Origin: Sphingobium sp.
GTDB taxonomy: Bacteria > Pseudomonadota > Alphaproteobacteria > Sphingomonadales > Sphingomonadaceae
Direction of reading: 5' to 3'
NCBI GenBank assembly: GCA_035196065.1
Contig: CP136575.1
Coordinates: 1,393,001 to 1,457,000 of the forward strand
DNA: 64,000 nucleotides
This document shows, piece by piece, positions 1 through 8,011 of the stretch (positions within the stretch are counted from its first letter, which is position 1; every line of letters starts with the position of its first letter). The notes below the pieces were generated by a model, which was given only the letters and a program-made list of their open reading frames with translations, was not told the origin of the DNA and did not search any database. The position numbers were made by a program, and so were the translations under genes.

Positions 1-51
1 GCCATCGGTGCTCCGACCGCGCTAATGGCGATCATCTGGATCATCCCCTGA
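1..51 (+). CDS. C-terminal end of an unidentified membrane protein (partial)
   Basis: The window opens inside an open frame of 16 codons that ends in TGA at 49-51. The residues are strongly hydrophobic and contain two Ile-Ile pairs around a Trp, as at the end of a membrane segment. The gene itself lies outside the window, so the family cannot be named. A chance open frame is also possible. Confidence 0.35.
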   Translation, partial: AIGAPTALMAIIWIIP

Positions 52-85
52 TTGACCCGTCTTCGCCCCCGTCCTAAGCGGGGGT

Positions 86-1432
86 ATGCTATCCCCAAAT
101 GAAGCGCTCGATCGCGCAGTAAAACTCGTCGAACAGGCTCAAAAGGCCGGTGCCGACGCCGCAGATGCCGTTTATAGCTGCGATGCCTCCACCGAGGTGC
201 AGGTGCGCCTTGGTGCGCTGGAAGATGTGGTGCGGTCCGAGGGCGAAGAGATTGGCCTGCGCGTTTTCCTGGGGCAGCGCTCCGCCACTATCTCCTCGTC
301 GAGCATGAACCCGGACGTGTTGAAAAGCCTTGTCGAGCGCGCGCTGGATATGGCGCGTGAGGCACCCGAAGACCAATATGCAGGGCTTGCACCGCAAGAC
401 ATGCTTCTGAAAGGCGCGGTTCCGGACGTTGATAGCGACGACGGGCTCGATCCCGATCCGCAATCATTGCGTGAAGTGGCGCTTGCCTGTGAAGATGCAG
501 CGCGCGCCGTTGCAGGCGTTACCAATAGCGAAGGCGCGGGCGCAAGCGCCGGGCGATCCATCTTCGCCCTGGCCACCAGCCATGGCTTTGCAGGTGTCAG
601 CCATGCGTCGGGCTATGGCATTTCGGCAAGCGTGCTTGCTGGCGAAGGCGATGCCAAGGAACGCGATTATGACTGGCGTTCGGCCCGCCACCGTGCCGAT
701 CTCGCTTCGGCCGAATCCGTTGGCCGCCGTGCTGGCGAACGGGCCGTGCGACGCATCAACCCAGGTGCGATCAAAAGCGGAGCGTTGCCTGTAGTGTTTG
801 ATCCGCGCGTTGGCGGGTCGCTTGTCGGCCATTTGATGGGCGCGATCAGCGGCGCGTCGATCGCGCGCAAGACCAGCTTCCTGCTTGAATCCGAAGGCGC
901 GCAGCTTTTTGATAGCGGGCTGAGCGTCGTCGACGATCCGCTCCGCCTGCGCGGGCTCGGCAGCCGCGGCTTTGATGGCGAGGGCCTGCCCACGGCACGC
1001 CGCGCGATCATCGACAAGGGCGTACTTACCGGATGGCTGATGGAAAGCGCTGCCGCCCGCCAATTGGGCCGTAAACCCACCGGTCATGCCAGCCGTGGCG
1101 GCAGCGGTGCACCCGGCACCACATCCTCCAACCTGCATCTCGAGGGCGGCACGTTGAGCGTGGCAGAGTTGATCGCCGATATCGATTATGGCGTCTATGT
1201 CCATGAATTGTCGGGGCAGGGTGTGAACTCTGTAACCGGCGATTACAGCCGTGGCGCCGCCGGTTTCCTGATCGAAAAAGGCGAAATCACCGGCGCAGTC
1301 AGCGAGTTCACCATTGCATCGAATCTGAAGGACATGTTCCGCGCGCTGGTGGCCGCCAACGACATTGAATTCATCCGCTCGATCAATGTGCCAACGCTCC
1401 GCGTTGACGGTATGATGGTGGCGAGTGCCTGA
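86..1432 (+). CDS. pmbA: TldD/PmbA family protein, PmbA (TldE) subunit
   Basis: The 448-residue protein matches the PmbA/TldE branch of the TldD/PmbA family throughout its length. PmbA pairs with TldD to form a cytosolic metalloprotease that trims peptides such as microcin precursors and antitoxins. The family's metal-binding HExxxH belongs to TldD; I see none here, as expected for the PmbA subunit. A tldD partner is not in this window. The start ATG follows a GGGGG ribosome-binding site that forms the right arm of a small CCCCC/GGGGG hairpin (66-84), which could limit translation. The last 8 bases overlap the start of the next gene, so the two are probably co-translated. Confidence 0.93.
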   Translation: MLSPNEALDRAVKLVEQAQKAGADAADAVYSCDASTEVQVRLGALEDVVRSEGEEIGLRVFLGQRSATISSSSMNPDVLKSLVERALDMAREAPEDQYAGLAPQDMLLKGAVPDVDSDDGLDPDPQSLREVALACEDAARAVAGVTNSEGAGASAGRSIFALATSHGFAGVSHASGYGISASVLAGEGDAKERDYDWRSARHRADLASAESVGRRAGERAVRRINPGAIKSGALPVVFDPRVGGSLVGHLMGAISGASIARKTSFLLESEGAQLFDSGLSVVDDPLRLRGLGSRGFDGEGLPTARRAIIDKGVLTGWLMESAAARQLGRKPTGHASRGGSGAPGTTSSNLHLEGGTLSVAELIADIDYGVYVHELSGQGVNSVTGDYSRGAAGFLIEKGEITGAVSEFTIASNLKDMFRALVAANDIEFIRSINVPTLRVDGMMVASA

Positions 1433-2213
1433 TCGCGATGCCGCGATAAGGATAGTTTGCGAGGCCGGGGAGCTTGCACTCGCCCATTGGCGCGAAGGTG
1501 CATCGCCTGTCGTTGATGTGTGGGAAAAAAGCCGCGACAATCCGGTCAGTGCGATCGACCTTGCCGTCGATGTCTTGCTCAAGGAACGTCTGGGCGCACT
1601 CGCGCCAAATATCGGCTGGCTTTCCGAAGAAACTGCCGACCATCCAGACCGGCTTTCCATGTCGCGCCAATGGCTGGTCGATCCGATTGACGGTACGCGC
1701 GATTATATTCGCGGGCGCAAGGGCTGGTGCGTATCAGTGGCGCTGGTCGAAGGTGCTGAAGTCGTCTTCGCCGTGATCCATGCTCCGGCGACGGGCCAGC
1801 TTTGGGTGGCGCATCAGGGGCAGGGTGCGACCTGTAATGGCCGACTGCTCAGTGCCAGCCAGCGGACTGACCTTGCGCGCGCGCGGGTGCCCACTGACGC
1901 ACTACCCAAGGCGGACCGTGACCTCGAAATGGTCCACAAACCCAACAGCATCGCAATGCGGATGGCGATGGTGGCGTGCGACCGGGCCGATCTGGTCGCG
2001 ACGCTGCGTTGGGGCAATGAATGGGATGTTGCGGCGGCCCATCTGATCGCGGCCGAGGCGGGGGCGATAGTAACAAGCGCGATGGGTGAGCCGATCCTTT
2101 ACAACAAGCGCCAGCCGCTCGATTTTGGCCTGATCTGCTGCTCGCCGGGTATCCATGGGGCAGCGGTGGAGCGATTGAAGGGCAGGGCTTGGACGATACT
2201 GGCGAATACATGA
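1425..2213 (+). CDS. Inositol monophosphatase family phosphatase, CysQ-like
   Basis: This 262-residue protein has the lithium-sensitive phosphatase signature: a metal-binding Glu-Glu in SEET near residue 67, then DPIDGTRDYI near residue 87, and a C-terminal WDVAAAHLI segment with the third metal-binding Asp. The family hydrolyses inositol phosphate or 3'(2'),5'-bisphosphate nucleotides with Mg2+. Location after pmbA is common for the CysQ-type member in alphaproteobacteria, so PAP recycling in sulfur assimilation is the likeliest job; substrate cannot be settled from sequence alone. The start is GTG at 1425, inside the end of pmbA (8-base overlap). Confidence 0.85.
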   Translation: MPDRDAAIRIVCEAGELALAHWREGASPVVDVWEKSRDNPVSAIDLAVDVLLKERLGALAPNIGWLSEETADHPDRLSMSRQWLVDPIDGTRDYIRGRKGWCVSVALVEGAEVVFAVIHAPATGQLWVAHQGQGATCNGRLLSASQRTDLARARVPTDALPKADRDLEMVHKPNSIAMRMAMVACDRADLVATLRWGNEWDVAAAHLIAAEAGAIVTSAMGEPILYNKRQPLDFGLICCSPGIHGAAVERLKGRAWTILANT

Positions 2214-2230
2214 CGTCGCCGATTCCGAAG

Positions 2231-2260
2231 CGTCGCCCCTGCGAAGGCAGGGGCCGCTAG
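2231..2260. repeat. GC-rich palindromic intergenic repeat, copy 1
   Basis: CGTCGCCCC followed by TGCGAAGGCAGGGG forms an imperfect palindrome. Related copies lie at 2663-2690 and 4311-4338. It looks like the REP-type repeats scattered between genes in sphingomonads. Confidence 0.6.
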
Positions 2261-2304
2261 TGGTTTGCTAGGTCGACACTAATCGCCCGGGTTCAACCGC
2301 TCGC

Positions 2305-2595
2305 TTAACCGTTGAGCGTGGTGTAAAGATCATCCCAGTTCGGATTGGCATCAGAAGTCAGCCGCAATTTCCGTAGGTGGTTCCAGCCTTTCAGCCGCTT
2401 TTCTCGGATTATTGCCGCTTCGATGTCAATATGCGCCTCCATCCAGACAAGCCGTTTCAAGGCCCAGCGCCGACAAAAGACTGAGCCCCTGCCGTCGCGA
2501 TGTGCGGTTATCCGTTCGGCGAGATTTGCCGTCACTCCAATATACAGGATACCGAACGGCTTGTTTGTCATAATGTAGACGTGGCCACCGCCCAT
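2305..2595 (-). CDS. GIY-YIG domain protein (UPF0213-like)
   Basis: About 96 residues make a single GIY-YIG nuclease domain. The VYIMTN strand and the LYIGVT strand stand for the two motifs, followed by a conserved Arg in LAERITAHR and a Glu in IIREKRLKGW. Small stand-alone members of this family are common and mostly uncharacterised; a DNA-cleaving or repair role is inferred from the fold only. I chose ATG at 2595 (MGGGHVYI) because it sits directly before the domain; a GTG at 2616 would add seven residues. It is the last gene of the minus-strand carotenoid run but separated from crtB by a repeat. Confidence 0.8.
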   Translation of the reverse strand: MGGGHVYIMTNKPFGILYIGVTANLAERITAHRDGRGSVFCRRWALKRLVWMEAHIDIEAAIIREKRLKGWNHLRKLRLTSDANPNWDDLYTTLNG

Positions 2596-2658
2596 GTCCG
2601 CTCTCCAGATCACCACCCTGGCTGAGATCGTGTCAGGGTAGCGGCGTCGGGGTAGACT

Positions 2659-3657
2659 TCAAGCGACCCCGGCCTCCGCCGGGGCGACGAAGTTTCGCGG
2701 CCGCGTCCATAATCCATCGCGGCACATTGCAGGCGGATGATTGCGCCACGCTTCTTGAAATGCCCGTGCCACCCACTGCAGTTTTTCCGCGCGAGAGGTG
2801 AATATCCGACCGTCCCAGGCATGGTCATCGGCTGCACGGACCTTACGCGCAATATCACCATAAATGCCCGCTGCGGATAGCACTGCCCAGCGCGCGCGGA
2901 ACGGCAGGCGGGCTGCACCTATGCGCGCCGAGGCTTCATATTGTCCGGCTTCATCCGCAAGCCAGCGACCGATCAGCGCAAGTTTCTTGCGGTTATGCGG
3001 GCGCAGATGTTCGCCCGGCTCGATATCGAGTTGCGCCAGCCAGTCGTCAGGGATGTAGCAACGCCCGGCGCGGCCATCCTCGGCAATGTCGCGCGCGATA
3101 TTCGCCAGCTGGAAGGCAAGGCCAAGGTCGCAGGCGCGGTCCAGTGTTTCGGTATCATCGGGTGATGCGCCCATCACGACAGCCATCATCACGCCGACCG
3201 CGCCTGCCACATGAAAGCAATAGCGATACAGATCGCCCTCATGACGCGGATGCCAGCCTGCGGTATCAAGCGCAAAGCCCTCGATCACGTCATCAGCCAT
3301 TTTCTGGGTTAGGCCACATTCGCGTGCCACGATGCCAAGGCAGTCAAATGCGGCCTCGCCCGTTACCTCGCCTTGCAATGCTCTCGCGGTAAGATCGCGG
3401 ATTGTTTGCAGCCGCGCATGCGGGTCGGCGATTTCGGACATCGCGCCGCCATGATCCTGCCCATCGGCCATGTCGTCGCATTTGCGGCACCAGGCATAGA
3501 GCAGCCATACCCGTTCCCGCGTGGTTCGGTCGAACAGCTTGCTGGCGGCGGCAAAGGATTTAGATCCGCGCGCGATACTCTCGCGGGCAAAGGCGACAAG
3601 TTCGTCCCTCCCACTTGCAGGAGGGGATGGGGGAGGGGTTGAAACAGTAAAGCTCAC
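2659..3657 (-). CDS. crtB: Phytoene synthase
   Basis: This condenses two geranylgeranyl diphosphates to phytoene, the first committed carotenoid step. The 332-residue protein has both aspartate-rich motifs of the trans-isoprenyl synthase fold: DDMAD at residues 61-65 and ARDIAED about 110 residues further on, with the RCYIPDDWL segment after it. It is a little longer than typical CrtB. Both ends are repeat-derived: the first ~16 residues (rich in Pro) come from a pyrimidine-rich GC repeat, and the last ten (ending APAEAGVA) come from the palindrome at 2663-2690. The start is GTG at 3657; no closer ATG fits. It is downstream of crtY, crtI and a LOG gene on the same strand. Confidence 0.95.
   Translation of the reverse strand: MSFTVSTPPPSPPASGRDELVAFARESIARGSKSFAAASKLFDRTTRERVWLLYAWCRKCDDMADGQDHGGAMSEIADPHARLQTIRDLTARALQGEVTGEAAFDCLGIVARECGLTQKMADDVIEGFALDTAGWHPRHEGDLYRYCFHVAGAVGVMMAVVMGASPDDTETLDRACDLGLAFQLANIARDIAEDGRAGRCYIPDDWLAQLDIEPGEHLRPHNRKKLALIGRWLADEAGQYEASARIGAARLPFRARWAVLSAAGIYGDIARKVRAADDHAWDGRIFTSRAEKLQWVARAFQEAWRNHPPAMCRDGLWTRPRNFVAPAEAGVA
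2663..2690. repeat. GC-rich palindromic repeat, copy 2, within the crtB 3' end
   Basis: CGACCCCGGCCTCCGCCGGGGCGACG is a palindrome related to the copies at 2231 and 4311. Here it forms the last codons and lies beside the stop codon of crtB. Confidence 0.6.
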
Positions 3658-3706
3658 GCCCCTTCATGCCCTCCGCTGACCGCTGCCGCAAGCGGGAGGG
3701 GTAACT

Positions 3707-4300
3707 TCACAAATCCTCGGCCTTCATCTGGAAGATGTTCTTGTGCGGCACATGGCCCTCCATACGAGAGAGCAGCACGTCGAGTTCTTTCTCGACGATC
3801 ATGATCCCGGCATGGGCTTCGCGGATGAAGCCGACCTCGATCATATGCGCGTTGAATTCGACTAGCCGGTCATAAAAGCCCGCGACGTTCAGCACCCCTA
3901 CGGGTTTGGAATGATAGCCAAGTTGGGCCCAACTGATCGCTTCCCACAATTCGTCCATCGTGCCGACGCCGCCGGGGATAGTGACAAATCCGTCAGACAG
4001 GTCGGTGAACATGCGTTTGCGTTCGTGCATGCCGGGGACGACATGCAGTTCGGTGAGGCCGCGATGCGCAACCTCGCTGCCGACCAGCGCTTCAGGGATC
4101 ACGCCGATAACCTCGCCGCCCGCTTCAAGACAGGCATCGGCTACTGCGCCCATCAGGCCAAGACGGCCGCCGCCATAGACCAGCCCGATACCGCGCGCCG
4201 CGAATTCGCGGCCGACCATGCGGGCGCTTTCCATATATACCGGGTCTGCGGGTGTGGCAGAGCCACAATAGACGGCTAGGCGTTTCAAATCAGGCCTCAA
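3707..4300 (-). CDS. LOG family protein (TIGR00730-type nucleoside 5'-monophosphate phosphoribohydrolase)
   Basis: The 197-residue protein has the family hallmark PGGVGTMDE (residues 109-117) with GGGRLGLMG nucleotide-binding loop near residue 43. LOG proteins cleave the N-glycosidic bond of nucleoside 5'-monophosphates; plant and some bacterial members release free cytokinins. A bacterial housekeeping nucleotide-hydrolase role is more likely here. No ATG is available near the N-terminus: the frame starts with TTG at 4300, with another TTG at 4288. It sits between crtI and crtB, so it may be co-transcribed with pigment genes, though no functional link is apparent. Confidence 0.88.
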   Translation of the reverse strand: MRPDLKRLAVYCGSATPADPVYMESARMVGREFAARGIGLVYGGGRLGLMGAVADACLEAGGEVIGVIPEALVGSEVAHRGLTELHVVPGMHERKRMFTDLSDGFVTIPGGVGTMDELWEAISWAQLGYHSKPVGVLNVAGFYDRLVEFNAHMIEVGFIREAHAGIMIVEKELDVLLSRMEGHVPHKNIFQMKAEDL

Positions 4301-4310
4301 ATAGATTTAA

Positions 4311-4338
4311 CGTCGCCCCGCCTTCGCAGGGGCGACGG
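4311..4338. repeat. GC-rich palindromic intergenic repeat, copy 3
   Basis: CGTCGCCCC and GGGGCGACG arms flank GCCTTCGCA, a nearly perfect palindrome between crtI and the LOG gene. It is the best-preserved of the three related copies in the first 4.4 kb and could act as a transcript-stabilising hairpin. Confidence 0.65.
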
Positions 4339-4344
4339 GATTTT

Positions 4345-5826
4345 TCAACCAGCCAAATCCGCAATCATCAATTCCGCTGTCGCCTTTGCGCTGCCGACGA
4401 CCCCGGGGATGCCTGCACCGGGATGCGTGCCAGCGCCGACGAAATAGAGATTATCGATCACATCGTCGCGGTTGTGAACACGGAACCAGGCGCTTTGCGT
4501 CAGCACCGGTTCAAGGCTGAAGGCGCTACCCAGATGCGCGTTCAGATCATGACCGAAATCGGCCGGGGTGTAGTGGAACTTCGTCACGATCCGGTCGTGG
4601 ATATCGGGGATCAGGCGGCGGCCGACCTCGTCAAGGATGCGCTTTTCAAAGACCGGGCCCATTTCCTCCCAGTCGATCGGCAGCTTGCCCTGATGCGCGA
4701 CGGGCGCGAGCGCGTAAAAGGTAGAGCAGCCCTCTGGCGCCATGGACGGGTCGCTGACTGTCGGATGGTGCAGATAGAGCGAGAAATCCTGGGGCAACAC
4801 GCCATGATCGTAAATGTCATCGAGCAGCCCTTTATAGCGCGGCCCGAACAGGATCATGTGATGCGGGATACCCGGCCAGCTACCCTTGATGCCAAAATGC
4901 ACGACGAACAGGCTGGGGGAGAATTTCTTGCGTGAAAGCGCGCTTGCCGCCTTTTGTCCACGCGGATGATGGGCGAGCAGATCGCGATAGCTGTGCATGA
5001 TGTCGCCATTGGTCGCAACCGCATCGCATTCGATCCGATGGCCCGACTGAGTGACAATGCCGGTGGTGCGATCGCCCTGTGTTTCGATCCGCTCGACCCC
5101 GTCATTCAGGATGATCGTGCCGCCGATGCGTTCGAACTGGGTCACCATTGCCGCGATCAGGCGGTTTGTGCCGCTCTTGGCAAACCAGACGCCGCCGTCC
5201 TTTTCCAGCTTGTGGATCAGCGCATAAATGGCGCTGGTTTTCATCGGGTTGCCGCCGACTAGCAGCGTATGGAACGACAGTGCCTCGCGCAATTTCTCGT
5301 TCTTCACGAATGAGGACACCATCGAATAGACGCTGCGCCAAGCCTGATATTTGGCAAGTGCCGGTGCCGCCTTGATCATCGAGGCGAAATCAAGAAATGC
5401 CTTTGTGCCGAGCTTTACATAGCCCTCGTCATGCACGCCTTTGCTGTATTCTAGGAATTTGCCATAGCCCGCCACGTCGGCAGGATCGAGCTTCTCGATT
5501 TCCTTGCGCAGCCCCGTCTCGTCATTTGAATAATCGAAATTGGTGCCATCGGGCCAATTCAGCCGGTAAAAGGGCATGACTGGCAGCAGCTCTATATCCT
5601 GCGCCATATCGTGCCCAGTCAGTGCCCAAAGCTGCGTTAGGCAGGGGGGATCGGTGATGACAGTCGGCCCACCATCAAAGATGAAGCCGTCCTTTTCCCA
5701 GAAATAGCCACGGCCACCAGGTTTGTCGCGTGCTTCGACGATTGTCGTCTTTATGCCCGCTGCCTGCAGGCGAATTGCCAGCGCAATGCCGCCAAAGCCC
5801 GCGCCAATCACTACTGCCGATTTCAT
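4345..5826 (-). CDS. crtI: Phytoene desaturase (carotenoid desaturase)
   Basis: This FAD-dependent desaturase converts phytoene to lycopene at the membrane. The 493-residue protein starts with the dinucleotide-binding motif VIGAGFGGIALAIRL and continues through an Arg-Gly-Gly region (KPGGRGYFW) to FDGGPT near residue 52. The C-terminus has the carotenoid desaturase signature GAGTHPGAGIPGVVGSAK, which completes the FAD site. Length is normal for bacterial CrtI. Its ATG overlaps the crtY stop by four bases (ATGA), so the two are translationally coupled. Confidence 0.97.
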   Translation of the reverse strand: MKSAVVIGAGFGGIALAIRLQAAGIKTTIVEARDKPGGRGYFWEKDGFIFDGGPTVITDPPCLTQLWALTGHDMAQDIELLPVMPFYRLNWPDGTNFDYSNDETGLRKEIEKLDPADVAGYGKFLEYSKGVHDEGYVKLGTKAFLDFASMIKAAPALAKYQAWRSVYSMVSSFVKNEKLREALSFHTLLVGGNPMKTSAIYALIHKLEKDGGVWFAKSGTNRLIAAMVTQFERIGGTIILNDGVERIETQGDRTTGIVTQSGHRIECDAVATNGDIMHSYRDLLAHHPRGQKAASALSRKKFSPSLFVVHFGIKGSWPGIPHHMILFGPRYKGLLDDIYDHGVLPQDFSLYLHHPTVSDPSMAPEGCSTFYALAPVAHQGKLPIDWEEMGPVFEKRILDEVGRRLIPDIHDRIVTKFHYTPADFGHDLNAHLGSAFSLEPVLTQSAWFRVHNRDDVIDNLYFVGAGTHPGAGIPGVVGSAKATAELMIADLAG

Positions 5827-7004
5827 CTTGCCTTCTTTCGCGACTGCAAAGCTTTCAACGCCTTTCCGACTGGCACCGGGGGTTTTCCCGTCAATATTCG
5901 TGCCTTGTCGCCCCCTGTGCTTTGGCCAGCGTAGAAGCGTTCGATCAATCCGGGCTTAAGCCTGTAGAAACGCTCGAAGATCTTGTAGCGCTCGCCATGG
6001 ACCGATGCGCGGAACAGCATGCGGTTGAGTATGCGATAATATCTGCCATCTTTCCAAAGCGCTTCTGCACGTTGCCGCAGCAGCATGTTCAGCCGGTCGC
6101 CATCAAAATCGGTGAGTTCCGCAACAAAGGTGGCAAGCCGCACCGCATCGGGCAGCGAATAGCTGGTGATCGGGTGGAAAAACGCGCCGCGTGCACCTGC
6201 TTTTGCCGTTCGTCCGCTGCCGCTCGCCCAATAATTTTCAAGGTCGCCGCCCATCACCACCGGCAGCACGCCGGTTTCCTCGCGCAGCACCCGTTCAACT
6301 TCCCAGCCGCGATTGTCGGCATAAGCGGCAATGCGCTGTGCCATCACCCGCCTATCGAGATCCGGACGATCGCTGTAATAGGTATCCTCGACGAACACCT
6401 TGTCCATGCCAAAGGGCAGGACATAGACGAAGCGATAGCCGTCATGCTGGTCGACGGTTGCGTCCATCACGATTGGCCGGGTCAGGCTATGGGGCTCTGC
6501 CAGTTGCAGCAACTGGCCGGTGAATTTCTGCCAGCCGCAATCCAGATGATGATGGTCCGCGACCCCGCGCGCGTCGATCACGCCGCCGGCGTTGATCCGC
6601 TGTGCACCGTCAAGCACAACAAGACGCGGGCTGACCGCCTTCACTGTGCGCCCCGTCATCAGAGCCGATGCGGGCAGATTGTGCCGCAGCAGCCAATCGA
6701 GCCGTTCTGATTCAATTGTGTAGTATATCGTATCGAGCGTGCGGCTATGTTCCGGGAAGTGCACGTCATAGCCCGACCAACCATATGTAACGAGCGGCGC
6801 GGTCAGCCAGCGATGTTCAGGCGCAATGTCACTGGCAAAAAAGCTCCAGATATGATTGCCGCCAAAATGCTGTTCCTGTTCGATAAGGACAATCTTGAGT
6901 TCCGGTCGCGCCCGGGCAACCGCCAACGCGATCAACCCGCCGGCAAGACCGCCACCGACAATCGCCAAGTCGCATTTGATATGATCGGGAGCTGCCGAAG
7001 CCAT
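5823..7004 (-). CDS. crtY: Lycopene beta-cyclase, CrtY type
   Basis: This closes both ends of lycopene to give beta-carotene. The 393-residue flavoprotein begins with an N-terminal dinucleotide fold, AIVGGGLAGGLIA, ending in the acidic LIEQ. It continues with the GGNHIWSFF segment and VIDARG region typical of CrtY. I chose ATG at 7004, eleven residues ahead of the FAD motif; a TTG at 7034 is also open but adds sequence unlike the family. It is the first gene of the minus-strand carotenoid run (crtY, crtI, LOG, crtB). Genes for GGPP synthase and a CrtZ-type hydroxylase are not in the window. Confidence 0.95.
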   Translation of the reverse strand: MASAAPDHIKCDLAIVGGGLAGGLIALAVARARPELKIVLIEQEQHFGGNHIWSFFASDIAPEHRWLTAPLVTYGWSGYDVHFPEHSRTLDTIYYTIESERLDWLLRHNLPASALMTGRTVKAVSPRLVVLDGAQRINAGGVIDARGVADHHHLDCGWQKFTGQLLQLAEPHSLTRPIVMDATVDQHDGYRFVYVLPFGMDKVFVEDTYYSDRPDLDRRVMAQRIAAYADNRGWEVERVLREETGVLPVVMGGDLENYWASGSGRTAKAGARGAFFHPITSYSLPDAVRLATFVAELTDFDGDRLNMLLRQRAEALWKDGRYYRILNRMLFRASVHGERYKIFERFYRLKPGLIERFYAGQSTGGDKARILTGKPPVPVGKALKALQSRKKAR

Positions 7005-7157
7005 GTAAAAAACCCTAGACGAGAGCGGGTCCAATCAAAAGTCGCGACCGCCACAAAGACGTGGATAATGCGCCGGTGAGGCCGGAAAATGTACCGAATG
7101 GCATCGGTGGCGGCGTCACCGTGGACAAGGCCAATGGTGCGCGATAGGGAATGGTCT

Positions 7158-7826
7158 ATGCGTTTCGCTTGCCTCTTGCCCATCGCCTTGATGCTATCGC
7201 TCGCTGCCCCTTTCGGCAGCACAAAGGCCGCACCTATGCTCGCGCCCGGACAGATGGCAGCTGAGCAATGTATCGAATTCCGGCGAACCGGGGGTGCCGA
7301 ATTCATCCTCTACAATGGCTGCGACGATGCCGTTAATCTGGCTCTGTGCGTGGAGGAGCGGGTTGGCACGGGTTGCGGCCGACCGGAGGATTTCGTAACC
7401 CACCGCGCCGCTGCAGGTGCCGACTATCCAGGCGTGTATCGCTCGCTGCAACTGCTGAACATGTTCGCCTGCCGCTCGCCCACTGTCGTGCAGTTTGCTG
7501 CAGGCGGGCAGGCGCGGTGCGAACGAGCCGAGGCATTATTGCCCCTGTTGCTGGCTTCCTCGCTCAAAAATCCCGGCACGATCATCACGGCGGCGGATTA
7601 TCCACGCAATGTAAACGCCGAAGGGACGACGCGCTTCGAAATGTTGGTGGCGGCTGACGGCCGGCCAACAAGCTGCAATGTGACGGTGAGTTCGGGTACT
7701 GCAGCGCTCGACACGGCGACCTGCAATGCCTTCATGCGCCGGGCACGTTTCTCTCCCGCAAAGAACGCCAGCGGCCAACCGGTCGAAGGACGCTATCGCG
7801 GCAGCGTTACCTGGAAGGAACCCTGA
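7158..7826 (+). CDS. Secreted protein with TonB C-terminal-like domain
   Basis: ATG at 7158 gives a clear signal peptide (MRFACLLPIALMLSLAAP, then an Ala-rich cleavage region). The mature protein has a Cys-rich middle part (at least six Cys, probably disulfide-bonded in the periplasm). Its last ~75 residues have the TonB_C pattern: a YPRNVNAEGTTRFEMLVAADG strand pair, a Cys pair bracketing SSGTAALDTATC, and FSPAKNASGQPV. Such proteins are common in sphingomonads and need not energise transport, since there is no N-terminal membrane anchor or Pro-rich spacer. Two upstream in-frame starts (7089, 7134) would spoil the signal peptide. Confidence 0.75.
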   Translation: MRFACLLPIALMLSLAAPFGSTKAAPMLAPGQMAAEQCIEFRRTGGAEFILYNGCDDAVNLALCVEERVGTGCGRPEDFVTHRAAAGADYPGVYRSLQLLNMFACRSPTVVQFAAGGQARCERAEALLPLLLASSLKNPGTIITAADYPRNVNAEGTTRFEMLVAADGRPTSCNVTVSSGTAALDTATCNAFMRRARFSPAKNASGQPVEGRYRGSVTWKEP

Positions 7827-7868
7827 GGCCGGCTTTCGCGTTGTACGCGGGCGCCTTGGCAAATCATG

Positions 7869-7897
7869 GCAGGCCGGAACAGTCCCCTCCGGCCTGC
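7869..7897 (+). terminator. GC-rich hairpin after the TonB-C protein gene
   Basis: A perfect 10-base-pair stem (GCAGGCCGGA with TCCGGCCTGC) with a 9-base loop lies 42 bases after the stop codon. There is no T tract, so intrinsic termination is uncertain. It lies between convergent genes and could serve either strand. Confidence 0.45.
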
Positions 7898-8011
7898 ACG
7901 CCCCCCGCTGACGGACGGGTCGCTGAGTGATCAGCGAGGGACTCATGAATAGCAGTGTGATGCCCCGGGCACGATATGTGTGCACTACCCGAACGGGGAG
8001 GATTGCCGATT

